NCBI GenBank assembly: GCA_028279185.1
Contig: JANQSS010000068.1
Location: forward strand, 1-64,000
Source: Saprospiraceae bacterium
GTDB taxonomy: Bacteria > Bacteroidota > Bacteroidia > Chitinophagales > Saprospiraceae
Direction: 5' to 3'
Length of the DNA stretch: 64,000 nucleotides
A program made the position numbers and the translations under genes. The notes beneath the pieces were generated by a model, which did no database searches, had not been told where the DNA came from, and worked only from the letters and a program-made list of their open reading frames with translations. Positions 51,959 through 60,032 of the stretch are shown in pieces (position 1 is the stretch's first letter; the number at the start of each line of letters is the position of its first letter).

Positions 51959-52699
51959 TTATTTTTCTTCTTTCCTTGGAACTGCTTCTAAAATGTACTG
52001 GTAGAGAAGTGTTCTGTCGTCTGATTTGATAATTTCATAACCCGCATCTTTCAATTCTAATTCCACCTGATAAAGTGCCATGCGAGATTCCTGATCAGGG
52101 TGTACAGGAATTTCTTTTTTCTTAAAATCTACAATGACGACTTTTCCTCCAGGCTTTAATTTTTTCCGTAAATTTTTGAAGTAATATATACGATCTTCCA
52201 AGTACGTGTATGTATTGGATAAGAATACAATATCCGCCTCATTTGCGATCAACATCGGGTCATCGGACTTGGCCATTCGTATGTCCAGGTTTTTACTGAA
52301 TTCAACATCTAAATCCGCTTTGATATTCTCCATGATTTTTATACTAACCGGATCGATATCAATAGCTATTACACGCTTAGCTTTTGGTAACATTTTCAAT
52401 GTGAAATATCCTGATCCAGCACCAATATCTGCTACTACCTTATTCGATATATCGCCTAAGCTTGCAATAACTTCTTTCGGTTTTTGCCAATACCGACGAT
52501 CTTCATCATCGTACTGTGATACAAATTCCGAAAATTCGCGTTCTAAGTCGGACGGCTCAGACTCCGCACTATCTATACTTCGATTTTCGGTGTCAATATT
52601 TAATTCACCCCGGCTTGGTTCGGAGACACAGCCGTTCCAAATGAGTATTGCTACTCCCAGAAAAAGAGCCAATGATTTTATGCGCAGGAGGTTTTGCAT
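51959..52699 (-). CDS. Class I SAM methyltransferase with lipoprotein signal
   Basis: A 246-residue protein with a typical bacterial lipoprotein signal (LALFLGVAILIWNGC, cysteine at about residue 24), an acidic linker (30-70), and a Rossmann methyltransferase domain with motif I VVADIGAGSGYFTLKM at about 89-104, a DIDPV acidic motif II (about 116-119) and KLKPGGKVVIVDFKKK. The methyltransferase is fully preserved, which is odd for an exported protein because SAM is not known to be available outside the cytoplasm. The acceptor is unknown. Similar proteins occur in Bacteroidota (recalled, unchecked). Confidence 0.8.
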   Translation of the reverse strand: MQNLLRIKSLALFLGVAILIWNGCVSEPSRGELNIDTENRSIDSAESEPSDLEREFSEFVSQYDDEDRRYWQKPKEVIASLGDISNKVVADIGAGSGYFTLKMLPKAKRVIAIDIDPVSIKIMENIKADLDVEFSKNLDIRMAKSDDPMLIANEADIVFLSNTYTYLEDRIYYFKNLRKKLKPGGKVVIVDFKKKEIPVHPDQESRMALYQVELELKDAGYEIIKSDDRTLLYQYILEAVPRKEEK

Positions 52700-52804
52700 T
52701 CAGCTTGTATATTGATGTAAAAGTAGTCGTTTTAAGTTAGTCGCACGTAAGTCGGCTTACGAAAATTGATAGGTGTGCATGTAAATTAAATGAGGAGATG
52801 TTAA

Positions 52805-54175
52805 CTATAAGTTAGCTATATAAGAGAGTAATGGTTCCCAGGCTTTTCGTGCACTACTGCCTTTGCTTTGTAATTCATTAGCCATTAGAACAAAACCAAC
52901 AATATTACCCTCCTTCGTCCTTCGAATGCCCGCATATGCCCTGACACCGCCAATACTACCCGATTTAATGTGTAATTTACCTGGGTTGCTTTTTAATACA
53001 GAGCGAACATTACCACTTACAGCATTAACTGGAAATACGGACATGAAAGAATCTTTATTGGATGAATTCAGAACTGACTCCATCTCTTGTAACAAGTTTT
53101 CGGCTGAAATTCGATTTGTTGGGCTAAGTCCACTTCCATCATCGAGTATTGCTCTTTTAAATACGTAGGATTCGTCTAGCTTCAAAAGATGTCTATGCAG
53201 CGCCTCCGCATATACATTATTACTCTTATGCATAACTTGAATCAATATGTCTTTCAACGGGGGTGAAAGAAATTCTTTTTGCCATAATACATCACCTGGA
53301 ACAGTGTATGGCGAAAAGACCGCTCTGGCTGCATTTTGAAATTCAATCCCGCTATTTTCCAGGCTCTTTTGAACCAATTTTGCCAAGTAGAATGGTGGAT
53401 TTCTTATGGCACCTTTTATTACAAATGGACCCTTACCAGCAGGAATAGACCCAACAACCTGTACGGAAGATTCATTTGGGCTAAAATAAATATAAGCCTG
53501 ATCGCTTGTTCCCCGAGCTGTGACGGTGCTATTTACTTCATTGACGGCCAAGGAATCATAGCGCAACACACCTACACCACTTTTCTTCCGATCAAATACA
53601 ATTTCATAACCGTTGTCCTGATAATTTAATCCATAGATACCGGCACCATAATAATTGGCAACATCTTCTTGAATATAACCCGACGGTATTCCGGGTAACG
53701 AAAAATAGGAGGCATCAGCGACAACCTGACCGAATACACAAGTTACTCCGAGCTTTTTCAGTTGCTGATAGATGTCGCTGATAATTTGCTCCGCTTGTAC
53801 TGCTGACCTCATCTCGCTTCCTAATGTCATGTCACCAAATCCTTTGAGCAATATATCGCCATAAAAAATACTGTTTGATATGCTCCCGATCAAATAGACT
53901 CTTGTTGCAAATGTGTGATTCGGACTGAAAAAAGTTAGTGCTCTGGCAGAAACCATCGTTTTTAGTATAGATGCTGGAGTCAATAACTTTTTCGATTGAT
54001 GGTGAAGAATTACTTCATCAGTCGTGAAATTTTTGATTATTATTCCGAGTTCTGCAGCTTGGAATGCTTTTTGATCAATGGTCTGTTTAAGAAATTCATC
54101 AGCCGTTTGGGATAAAACGGAGGAAACCGTCATTAATAAAAAAAATATTCTCAAAAATGTACTATGATGTTTCAT
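52805..54175 (-). CDS. dacB: D-alanyl-D-alanine carboxypeptidase/endopeptidase (PBP4, S13 family)
   Basis: Periplasmic low-molecular-weight penicillin-binding protein of the DacB/PBP4 type. The 456-residue product has a signal peptide (about 1-22), the SxxK motif SILK with S69 and K72, the SxN triad (SNN in MHKSNNVYAEALHRHLLK), and the third box as KSG (LHIKSGSIGGVRAYAG). DDGSGLSPTNRISAENLL is a clear family signature. It is the last gene of the rimK operon and overlaps the M14 gene by 14 bp; a peptidoglycan hydrolase here may be functionally linked. Confidence 0.92.
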   Translation of the reverse strand: MKHHSTFLRIFFLLMTVSSVLSQTADEFLKQTIDQKAFQAAELGIIIKNFTTDEVILHHQSKKLLTPASILKTMVSARALTFFSPNHTFATRVYLIGSISNSIFYGDILLKGFGDMTLGSEMRSAVQAEQIISDIYQQLKKLGVTCVFGQVVADASYFSLPGIPSGYIQEDVANYYGAGIYGLNYQDNGYEIVFDRKKSGVGVLRYDSLAVNEVNSTVTARGTSDQAYIYFSPNESSVQVVGSIPAGKGPFVIKGAIRNPPFYLAKLVQKSLENSGIEFQNAARAVFSPYTVPGDVLWQKEFLSPPLKDILIQVMHKSNNVYAEALHRHLLKLDESYVFKRAILDDGSGLSPTNRISAENLLQEMESVLNSSNKDSFMSVFPVNAVSGNVRSVLKSNPGKLHIKSGSIGGVRAYAGIRRTKEGNIVGFVLMANELQSKGSSARKAWEPLLSYIANL

Positions 54176-55142
54176 TGTACTCCCACATTTCGTACGAATA
54201 ACCTAAATGAAACAACGCATCACCCTGGCTAACCACTGCTGCATTATTATGTCCAACGATGTAACCGTCTCGACTTGCCAATACTTTAATATTTAAATCA
54301 CCATGAGGGTCTTGTATTACACCTAACACTTCTTTTTTCTTGACAAAAGCCCCAGAACATTTAGCCCAGGTAAAAAGGCCAGCCTGTGACGCTCTTATCC
54401 ACAATGTATTTAATATATGAACGCTTGGTTCTTCACATGGCGGTGAATTATCAATCATTTCAAGGTGATGAAGTACTCGTCGGATCCCTCGCGAAGCCAT
54501 AGCGATAGAATGACCATCCAAACGAAGCGATTCTCCTCCTTCAAAAACCAGAAAAGGTTTATTTTCTTTGAGTGCCACACGACGTAAGCTTTTGGGTATC
54601 GTTCCTCTCGACAATATTTGCGGAGCACCAAATACACGGGCAAGTTCTTTTGATTTTTTATCGCTTCGTGAATATCGAATTTGTGGGTAATTATACCTGC
54701 TCGCTCCTCCTGTATGAAAATCCATTCCTATATCAACTATAGGAAATATTTTCTTTGTTACAGTGCTTGCTATGCGACTTGCAAGCGAACCAGAAGAACT
54801 TCCGGGAAAACTTCTATTGACATCCTTTCCATCGGGTAAATCTCGAGAGAAATAAATAAATCCATAGACATTTACAACCGGAAGCGCAATGACAGTTCCG
54901 CGTTGTAAATTATCTAAAACACCTGAATCCATGAAGCGACGAACAATTTGCACGGAATTTATTTCATCACCGTGAATGCCACCTGTTATTAAAACAACAG
55001 GACCTTTTTTCCGTGCATGGTAAACTTTTCCTCGAATATAAATTCGATCACCAGAAGGTAATCGACCAACATATAGTTTTAAGTCAGCGGTCTCTCCCGG
55101 TTCAATTTTATTTCCATTCAGCTCAATTGTTTCCGCTTCCAT
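54162..55142 (-). CDS. Succinylglutamate desuccinylase/aspartoacylase family (M14) protein
   Basis: Zinc-dependent M14-like hydrolase of the AstE/AspA type. The 326-residue product keeps the zinc set H57-x-x-E60 in GGIHGDEINS and the third ligand H143 in DFHTGG, with RSFPGSSSGSLASRIAS and the late FLVFEGGESL as catalytic-side signatures. No signal peptide, so it is cytoplasmic. It overlaps both neighbours: rimK by 25 bp and dacB by 14 bp, which means translational coupling. In other bacteria rimK neighbours a protease (RimB) that trims glutamate tails; this enzyme could play that part, but this is inference. Confidence 0.88.
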   Translation of the reverse strand: MEAETIELNGNKIEPGETADLKLYVGRLPSGDRIYIRGKVYHARKKGPVVLITGGIHGDEINSVQIVRRFMDSGVLDNLQRGTVIALPVVNVYGFIYFSRDLPDGKDVNRSFPGSSSGSLASRIASTVTKKIFPIVDIGMDFHTGGASRYNYPQIRYSRSDKKSKELARVFGAPQILSRGTIPKSLRRVALKENKPFLVFEGGESLRLDGHSIAMASRGIRRVLHHLEMIDNSPPCEEPSVHILNTLWIRASQAGLFTWAKCSGAFVKKKEVLGVIQDPHGDLNIKVLASRDGYIVGHNNAAVVSQGDALFHLGYSYEMWEYNETS

Positions 55143-56026
55143 GTTTTGGTTTTATTGGCATACTTTTCCACCATTTCAATCACTTTACCCGCAATATCTA
55201 CTCGACTTGTTCCCTCTATTCCTTCCAATCCGGGTGAGGCGTTTACCTCTAGCACCATTGGGCCTCTACGTGAACGAAGTAGATCGACACCTGCAACATG
55301 AAGGCCAAGAACACGTGTTGCCCGCAAAGCTACTTGAGATTCTTCTCGTGTAAGATTGACCAACTCTGATGTGCCACCGCGATGAAGATTGGAGCGAAAA
55401 TCGCCAGATTGGGCTTTGCGCTTCATGCATGCTACAATTTTTTGGTCCACGATAAAAACGCGCAAATCTTCACCGGCTGACTCTTCCACATACTCCTGTA
55501 ACATCAATCGTTGTTTAGCGCGAGAAAAGGCTTCGATCATTGCCATTGCCATTTCATATGTCTCAGCCTTCAGAACACCTGCTCCATGCGTACTATTCAA
55601 CAATTTGATAATATATGGTGGTTCACCTAATAGATGGAGCATTGTGTCAGCAGTGTAGGACGAACTCGATAAAATAGTTTTTGGCACTAAAATATTTTGG
55701 GCAGCTAGAATTTGATAAGCCCTGAATTTGTTTCTAGCGTGTATTAGCCCATCCGCAGATAGTGTGGAGTACACATTCATGGCTTCGATGTGCCGGACAA
55801 CGGCTTCACCATGTATCGTTGCCGAGCTTCCAATTCGAGGAATATAGGCCGACACATTGTGAACGCGCTGATCATCATGATAGATTACAGGACGACCTTT
55901 CTCTATCAAAAGGTCACATCGCATATGATCAAGGACCATCATATAGTGGTTGCGATTTCTACCTGCTTGAATAAGCCTTTGGGTAGAATACAGCGACATG
56001 TTTCTTGATAGGATAACAATCTTCAT
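55118..56026 (-). CDS. rimK: RimK-type ATP-grasp glutamate ligase
   Basis: ATP-grasp ligase related to RimK, which adds glutamates to the C-terminus of ribosomal protein S6. The start is set at ATG 56026 (MKIVILSRNMSLYSTQRL), matching the family; a longer open frame upstream has no conservation. The 302-residue product has the IPRIGSSATIHGEAVVRHIE and YSTLSADGLIHARNKFRAYQIL blocks, the ATP-binding YIIKLLNSTHGAGVLKA, the RVFIVDQKIVACMKRKA strand and the metal-binding VLEVNASPGLEGIE near the end. First gene of a three-gene overlapping operon. Confidence 0.93.
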   Translation of the reverse strand: MKIVILSRNMSLYSTQRLIQAGRNRNHYMMVLDHMRCDLLIEKGRPVIYHDDQRVHNVSAYIPRIGSSATIHGEAVVRHIEAMNVYSTLSADGLIHARNKFRAYQILAAQNILVPKTILSSSSYTADTMLHLLGEPPYIIKLLNSTHGAGVLKAETYEMAMAMIEAFSRAKQRLMLQEYVEESAGEDLRVFIVDQKIVACMKRKAQSGDFRSNLHRGGTSELVNLTREESQVALRATRVLGLHVAGVDLLRSRRGPMVLEVNASPGLEGIEGTSRVDIAGKVIEMVEKYANKTKTWKRKQLS

Positions 56027-56417
56027 GGTCACTGCGCAAGTTAAGTTTTTGTTATGGAATAATGCGACTTTGGCATCAGTGTCCATCTGTTGATACGTAT
56101 GGTCGACGACTTGATGTCGCTGCCTTCGTGGCGCCTTGCGGCTTTTCTGCAACCTTTGCAATCCAGTGCATAAGAGGCCCATTGAAGGGCAGAAATAAAA
56201 GCATAAATTTCAAATTATGGTTCAACCGATTTTCACGAAATGCGCGTGCTGCCTTTTCTTCAATGCGTGCAATTCCTCCTCTCAAGCACTTCACCCACTT
56301 GGCTCGACCTCCGCATTGTGAGGTAATCACCCCGAAAAAATTCATTTTATACACAATTCTTCGACTCAAACGTTAATTACTTGACTGACAATGATTATTT
56401 TATGAACTTTGTGACTC
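56027..56417. other. 391-bp intergenic region between rimK and the Crp gene
   Basis: Divergent promoters should lie here. A TTG (56381-56383) and a near-consensus GAACTTTG (56404-56411) are 20 bp apart in front of the Crp gene; their position 6 bp from the ATG implies an almost leaderless mRNA. The left part is visibly less AT-rich and is open on the minus strand (56076-56369, 97 codons), but that product is not recognised and overlaps the expected rimK leader. Confidence 0.35.
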
Positions 56418-57077
56418 ATGTCGCCTAAAAGCGCAAATATCCTGTCTTCTTTTAACCACTTTGAGCCTGATCTCAAAAACGAGCTGGTGCAAAAAGGTAG
56501 GGTCATTGAATTCAAGACCGGTGAACGTATACTACAGAGCGGTGAGAAATACTTCGGTAATCTGCTGGTGCTCGATGGCTTGGTAAAGGTCTTTCGAAAG
56601 GCTGAGGATGGGCGTGAGTTTTTTCTTTTCTTCATCGAACCAGGAGAAGCGATCTATCTGTCGGTTCTGAATACAGACAATGTCAACAAAAGTGAATTGG
56701 TGGCCATCGCGGCTCAGGAGACAAGGGCACTTTCGATACCCTACAGCGTTATGGATGACCTCATCCTCCGCTTTAAAACATGGTACAAATTCGTTGCTAC
56801 GTCGTACCGCTCCAGATTCGAAAAGATCTTTACATCGCTGGATTATTACGCCTTCAGGGGATTGGATGACCGTATTACGGACTATTTGCGCAAACAGATC
56901 CGAATCTTCAAGACACGAGACTTGCGCGTCTCTCACCAGGAGATTGCTGATGATTTAAATTCTTCTCGTGAAGTCATTTCCAGGCATTTGAAGAAAATGG
57001 AAAAAAATGGGGCAATCAAGCTAAAGCGCAATCGGATCGAAGTACTCGAATTAGGGCACGAAAAAATCAAATCCTAG
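56418..57077 (+). CDS. Crp/Fnr family transcriptional regulator
   Basis: A 219-residue regulator with an N-terminal cyclic-nucleotide-binding-like beta-barrel (about 10-125, KTGERILQSGEKYFGNLLVLDGLVKVF), a dimer helix (about 125-145) and a C-terminal winged helix-turn-helix (about 165-212, VSHQEIADDLNSSREVISRHLKKMEKNGAI). The barrel lacks the RxSA nucleotide pocket and there is no Fnr cysteine set, so the ligand is unclear. It precedes the HTTM/VKGC gene by 15 bp on the same strand and is likely cotranscribed. Target genes unknown. Confidence 0.92.
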   Translation: MSPKSANILSSFNHFEPDLKNELVQKGRVIEFKTGERILQSGEKYFGNLLVLDGLVKVFRKAEDGREFFLFFIEPGEAIYLSVLNTDNVNKSELVAIAAQETRALSIPYSVMDDLILRFKTWYKFVATSYRSRFEKIFTSLDYYAFRGLDDRITDYLRKQIRIFKTRDLRVSHQEIADDLNSSREVISRHLKKMEKNGAIKLKRNRIEVLELGHEKIKS

Positions 57078-57092
57078 AAATAACATTTTTCG

Positions 57093-58436
57093 GTGACTAA
57101 GTGGCAAAACTTCCTCTTTAACCAAAAGGATAACAGCGCATTAGTCGTCTTTCGAATGTTTTTCGGATTTCTGATGATGGCAGAGGCTTTTGGTGCCATA
57201 GCACTTGGCTGGGTCCATGAAACATTTGTCGAGGCAAGACATACATTTACGTTTTTCGGGTTTGAATGGACCGACTTTCTCCTGGGTCCGTTCATGACCT
57301 GGTACTACGTAGTTATGGGGATATTGGGCATTTGTATAATGCTTGGATATCGCTACAAAATGTCGATGTTCATTTTCACAATGATGTGGGCACTCTCCTA
57401 TTTCATGCAAAAGTCCCATTATAACAACCACTATTATTTGGTCATGTTGGTATCATTTTGGATGTTGCTGATGCCGGCCCATCATTATGCAAGCCTGGAT
57501 GTGAAATTTGGACGTGTTAAGCGGGCACTCAGTTGTCCCAATTGGTGCATACTTTACTTTAAATTACAATTTGCTATTGTCTACTTCTATGCAACGATAG
57601 CAAAATTATATCCAGATTGGCTTATGGCTAAGCCGATTGCAATTTGGTTGAATAATAAAAAGGATTACCCAATCGTCGGTGGCCTTTTCGAATATGACTG
57701 GTTTCCTCATGTAATTGCTTATGGTGGCATTGCCTATGATGGTTTAATTATTCCATTATTATTATTTCCAAGAACACGGTTTGTCGCGATAATTTTGTCG
57801 CTTATTTTTCATTTGTTTAATTCGGCCGTTTTTCAAGTAGGCATATTTCCCTATTTTGCCCTAGCTGTTGCTATGTTCTTTTTTGATCCGGAAAGCATAC
57901 GACGATTGTTCCTTCGTAAAAAACCGGCCATTTCTCCGGCTCTTTCCGAAACCCCATTGGTGACAAACAAATGGTTGCCGATCTTATTTGTCGTTTATTT
58001 CATTATTCAGATTGGCCTACCACTGCGTCACCATTTCATACCTGGGAATGTCTTATGGGATGAGGCCGGCCATAGATTGTCCTGGCGCATGATGCTCCGT
58101 GCTAAATCCGGATATTGCGTATACAATATCGAAACCAGCGAGGGAGAAAATAAACGTGTTTATGGAAGAGATTTTCTAGCGACACATCAAATTCATGATG
58201 TAGCCACACGCCCCGACATGCTCTTTAGGTCCATCACATACTTGCAGGAATATTTAACCGAAAAAGACATAGAACCAAAGGCCATATATTGTGATTGTAA
58301 ACTTGGTGTAAATGGTCGAAGAGCTTCCCAGTTGACAGATCCGCATTTTAATATGCTCAACGCAAAGTGGAATTACTTCGGAAAACAAGAATGGATAATG
58401 GAAGAACCCCATCTTGGATGGCCAGCAAAAGAATAA
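57093..58436 (+). CDS. HTTM / vitamin K-dependent gamma-carboxylase-like membrane protein
   Basis: A 447-residue integral membrane protein of the HTTM superfamily with a C-terminal lumenal-type domain, resembling animal vitamin K-dependent gamma-carboxylase. The start is GTG at 57093. Membrane helices occupy about residues 18-300. Recognisable blocks are ALVVFRMFFGFLMMAEA, KSHYNNHYYLVMLVSFWMLLMPAHHYASLD, KLQFAIVYFYATIAKLYPDWL and LPLRHHFIPGNVLWDEAGHRLSWRMMLR. Bacterial homologues exist, but their substrate is not established; the enzyme uses reduced vitamin K in animals, and this organism should make menaquinone. It is likely cotranscribed with the Crp gene. Confidence 0.88.
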   Translation: MTKWQNFLFNQKDNSALVVFRMFFGFLMMAEAFGAIALGWVHETFVEARHTFTFFGFEWTDFLLGPFMTWYYVVMGILGICIMLGYRYKMSMFIFTMMWALSYFMQKSHYNNHYYLVMLVSFWMLLMPAHHYASLDVKFGRVKRALSCPNWCILYFKLQFAIVYFYATIAKLYPDWLMAKPIAIWLNNKKDYPIVGGLFEYDWFPHVIAYGGIAYDGLIIPLLLFPRTRFVAIILSLIFHLFNSAVFQVGIFPYFALAVAMFFFDPESIRRLFLRKKPAISPALSETPLVTNKWLPILFVVYFIIQIGLPLRHHFIPGNVLWDEAGHRLSWRMMLRAKSGYCVYNIETSEGENKRVYGRDFLATHQIHDVATRPDMLFRSITYLQEYLTEKDIEPKAIYCDCKLGVNGRRASQLTDPHFNMLNAKWNYFGKQEWIMEEPHLGWPAKE

Positions 58437-59516
58437 TTATTCAATTTCGCCATTATATTGAATGGCAATTGCCTCGCTACTTTCGAGATCTGATTTTAAT
58501 TTTATGACCCGCTCTGTAAGACCATCATCTATCACAATCGATGCCGTGTTTGGAGGAACTGAGCCCACATTATTTGCGAACATGATTAAATTCGATGAAA
58601 AACCTGTCAGTGTAATTTCAATTTCATGAGGTTCTTTCTTCAATTTGTACTCAGTTAAAATCCATTTGTCGCCAAACTTCAAACTTATCACATCACCGTC
58701 GACTTTATTGTAGTCACTAACACGAATCTTGACCTTCCGATTTTTGACCGCTACTTCTTGGGAAACACTGACTTCCACTTTTTCCTCATCGATATCTGGT
58801 GGTGGTAAATAATAATTTACATGCCATTTCATTAAATCGTGGCAGGCGGCGGCTTTTGACGTCGCAGCAGTAAATCCTATCCACGCTCGACTATCATCAG
58901 AATTGATGATTGATGCGATATCAATCTTTGAAGACAACACAGGAAAAATATAGCTATCCATATACAAGGTCAATTCACCCTCCTTATAGTGGACACGTGC
59001 AAAGTGAGATTCTCCATCTGTAATTTCAGGGATGGCATGAACAGTAGCATGTCTTGTAAAATCGACTTTTCCCTCTTTGTAATAGGCAATATCGATGTGA
59101 TTTGAACTTCCTTCTTTGTTATTGTAGGTATCAAATTCGAGAACAAGAGCATTCACCAATCCCTTGTACCCCAAGCCGTCACCAGTTCCGCCGATAGCTG
59201 CTTCACGGTCGTTTTGAATAACAAAGGCAAAACCATCTCCAACGCCAGTTTCTTTGTCAGGATTGACTACTCGAAATTCAAATTCGGTTTCAAAACCACG
59301 GCTGAGGTCAATTTTTTCTTTCTTTAACCAGCAGGCCCCAGCTACATTTTCCAAAGTCGGTGTCAAGCGTAAAAAGTCATCTTGCACTTCACTCTTACCT
59401 AAGAGAATGAGGTCATCCGAAGTCGCACCAAAGTCATCAATTTTTATAATTGATTGACCTGAAACACCAAGAACCAAGATGACCATTAAGGTTGAAACAA
59501 TGATCGATCGAATCAT
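58437..59516 (-). CDS. Secreted L-type (legume-like) lectin domain protein
   Basis: A 359-residue secreted protein starting at ATG 59516 (MIRSIIVSTLMVILVLGVSG, a signal peptide); the longer in-frame start upstream has no support. Residues about 20-235 form an L-type lectin-like beta-sandwich with the classic GVGDGFAFVIQND and NALVLEFDTYNNKE...NHIDIAY stretches that carry the metal and carbohydrate site in legume lectins. The C-terminal 120 residues are beta-rich and unassigned. No T9SS tail is seen. It is convergent with the HTTM gene, the two stops directly adjacent with no gap. Confidence 0.88.
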   Translation of the reverse strand: MIRSIIVSTLMVILVLGVSGQSIIKIDDFGATSDDLILLGKSEVQDDFLRLTPTLENVAGACWLKKEKIDLSRGFETEFEFRVVNPDKETGVGDGFAFVIQNDREAAIGGTGDGLGYKGLVNALVLEFDTYNNKEGSSNHIDIAYYKEGKVDFTRHATVHAIPEITDGESHFARVHYKEGELTLYMDSYIFPVLSSKIDIASIINSDDSRAWIGFTAATSKAAACHDLMKWHVNYYLPPPDIDEEKVEVSVSQEVAVKNRKVKIRVSDYNKVDGDVISLKFGDKWILTEYKLKKEPHEIEITLTGFSSNLIMFANNVGSVPPNTASIVIDDGLTERVIKLKSDLESSEAIAIQYNGEIE

Positions 59517-59567
59517 GATAGTCGATTTAGACAGCAAGGTAACAAATGCCTCAGTGGTACAATTCAT

Positions 59568-59575
59568 TACCTTTG
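59568..59575 (+). promoter_or_regulatory. Promoter -7 box (TACCTTTG)
   Basis: TACCTTTG matches TAnnTTTG and ends 28 bp before the ATG at 59604. An alternative GTG start at 59577 lies 2 bp from the box and would precede the transcript start, so it is rejected. Confidence 0.5.
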
Positions 59576-59603
59576 AGTGATTAACAAAATCTTAGGAAGC
59601 AAA

Positions 59604-60005
59604 ATGGAACACGAACATAAGCTTTTCGCCATATATCTGCTGAAAAGGCTGGCATATTCGGATACGACTTTTCAAATGACCGAACAAGCATATATTGATC
59701 AAGCTGCAGCTCACCTTGGCATTGATCGCACGATACTTAATGAAACAACACTCGATTCATACGAGGTTAGGAGCATGCCTTCTCATGAACATGATCGCAT
59801 GACGATTTTGTACTACCTTCTTTTCCTGGCTGAAGCCGATGGTGTTATTCTCGGAGATGAAAAATCTGAAATCCGTAAAATAGGATTTGAACTCGGATTT
59901 CGAGATGAACAAATTGTCAAAATGATAGAAGTGGTTGAATCCAATAAAAATCAGCGGTTTGACCCCGAGCAATTGCTAAAAATTATCCGCACAGTTTTAA
60001 ATTGA
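59604..60005 (+). CDS. TerB-like small helical protein
   Basis: A 133-residue soluble helical protein. The start at ATG 59604 (MEHEHKLFAIYLLKRLAYSD) is preferred over GTG 59577 because a promoter box lies just upstream of it. The pattern of short helices with acidic patches (FLAEADGVILGDEKSEIRKIGFELGF, D-x-x-x-x-x-x-E-x-x-x-I) resembles TerB/DjlA-type metal-binding helices, often tied to tellurite or stress response. Identity is only by pattern. Convergent with the FG-GAP gene, 27 bp away. Confidence 0.6.
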   Translation: MEHEHKLFAIYLLKRLAYSDTTFQMTEQAYIDQAAAHLGIDRTILNETTLDSYEVRSMPSHEHDRMTILYYLLFLAEADGVILGDEKSEIRKIGFELGFRDEQIVKMIEVVESNKNQRFDPEQLLKIIRTVLN

Positions 60006-60032
60006 TAGTCCTTTTCGAAATTAAAAATTATA

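Noticed and set aside
56076-56369. 97-codon minus-strand ORF upstream of rimK
   Set aside because: No recognised domain or promoter; it lies in the rimK leader and could be a chance frame in less AT-rich DNA.
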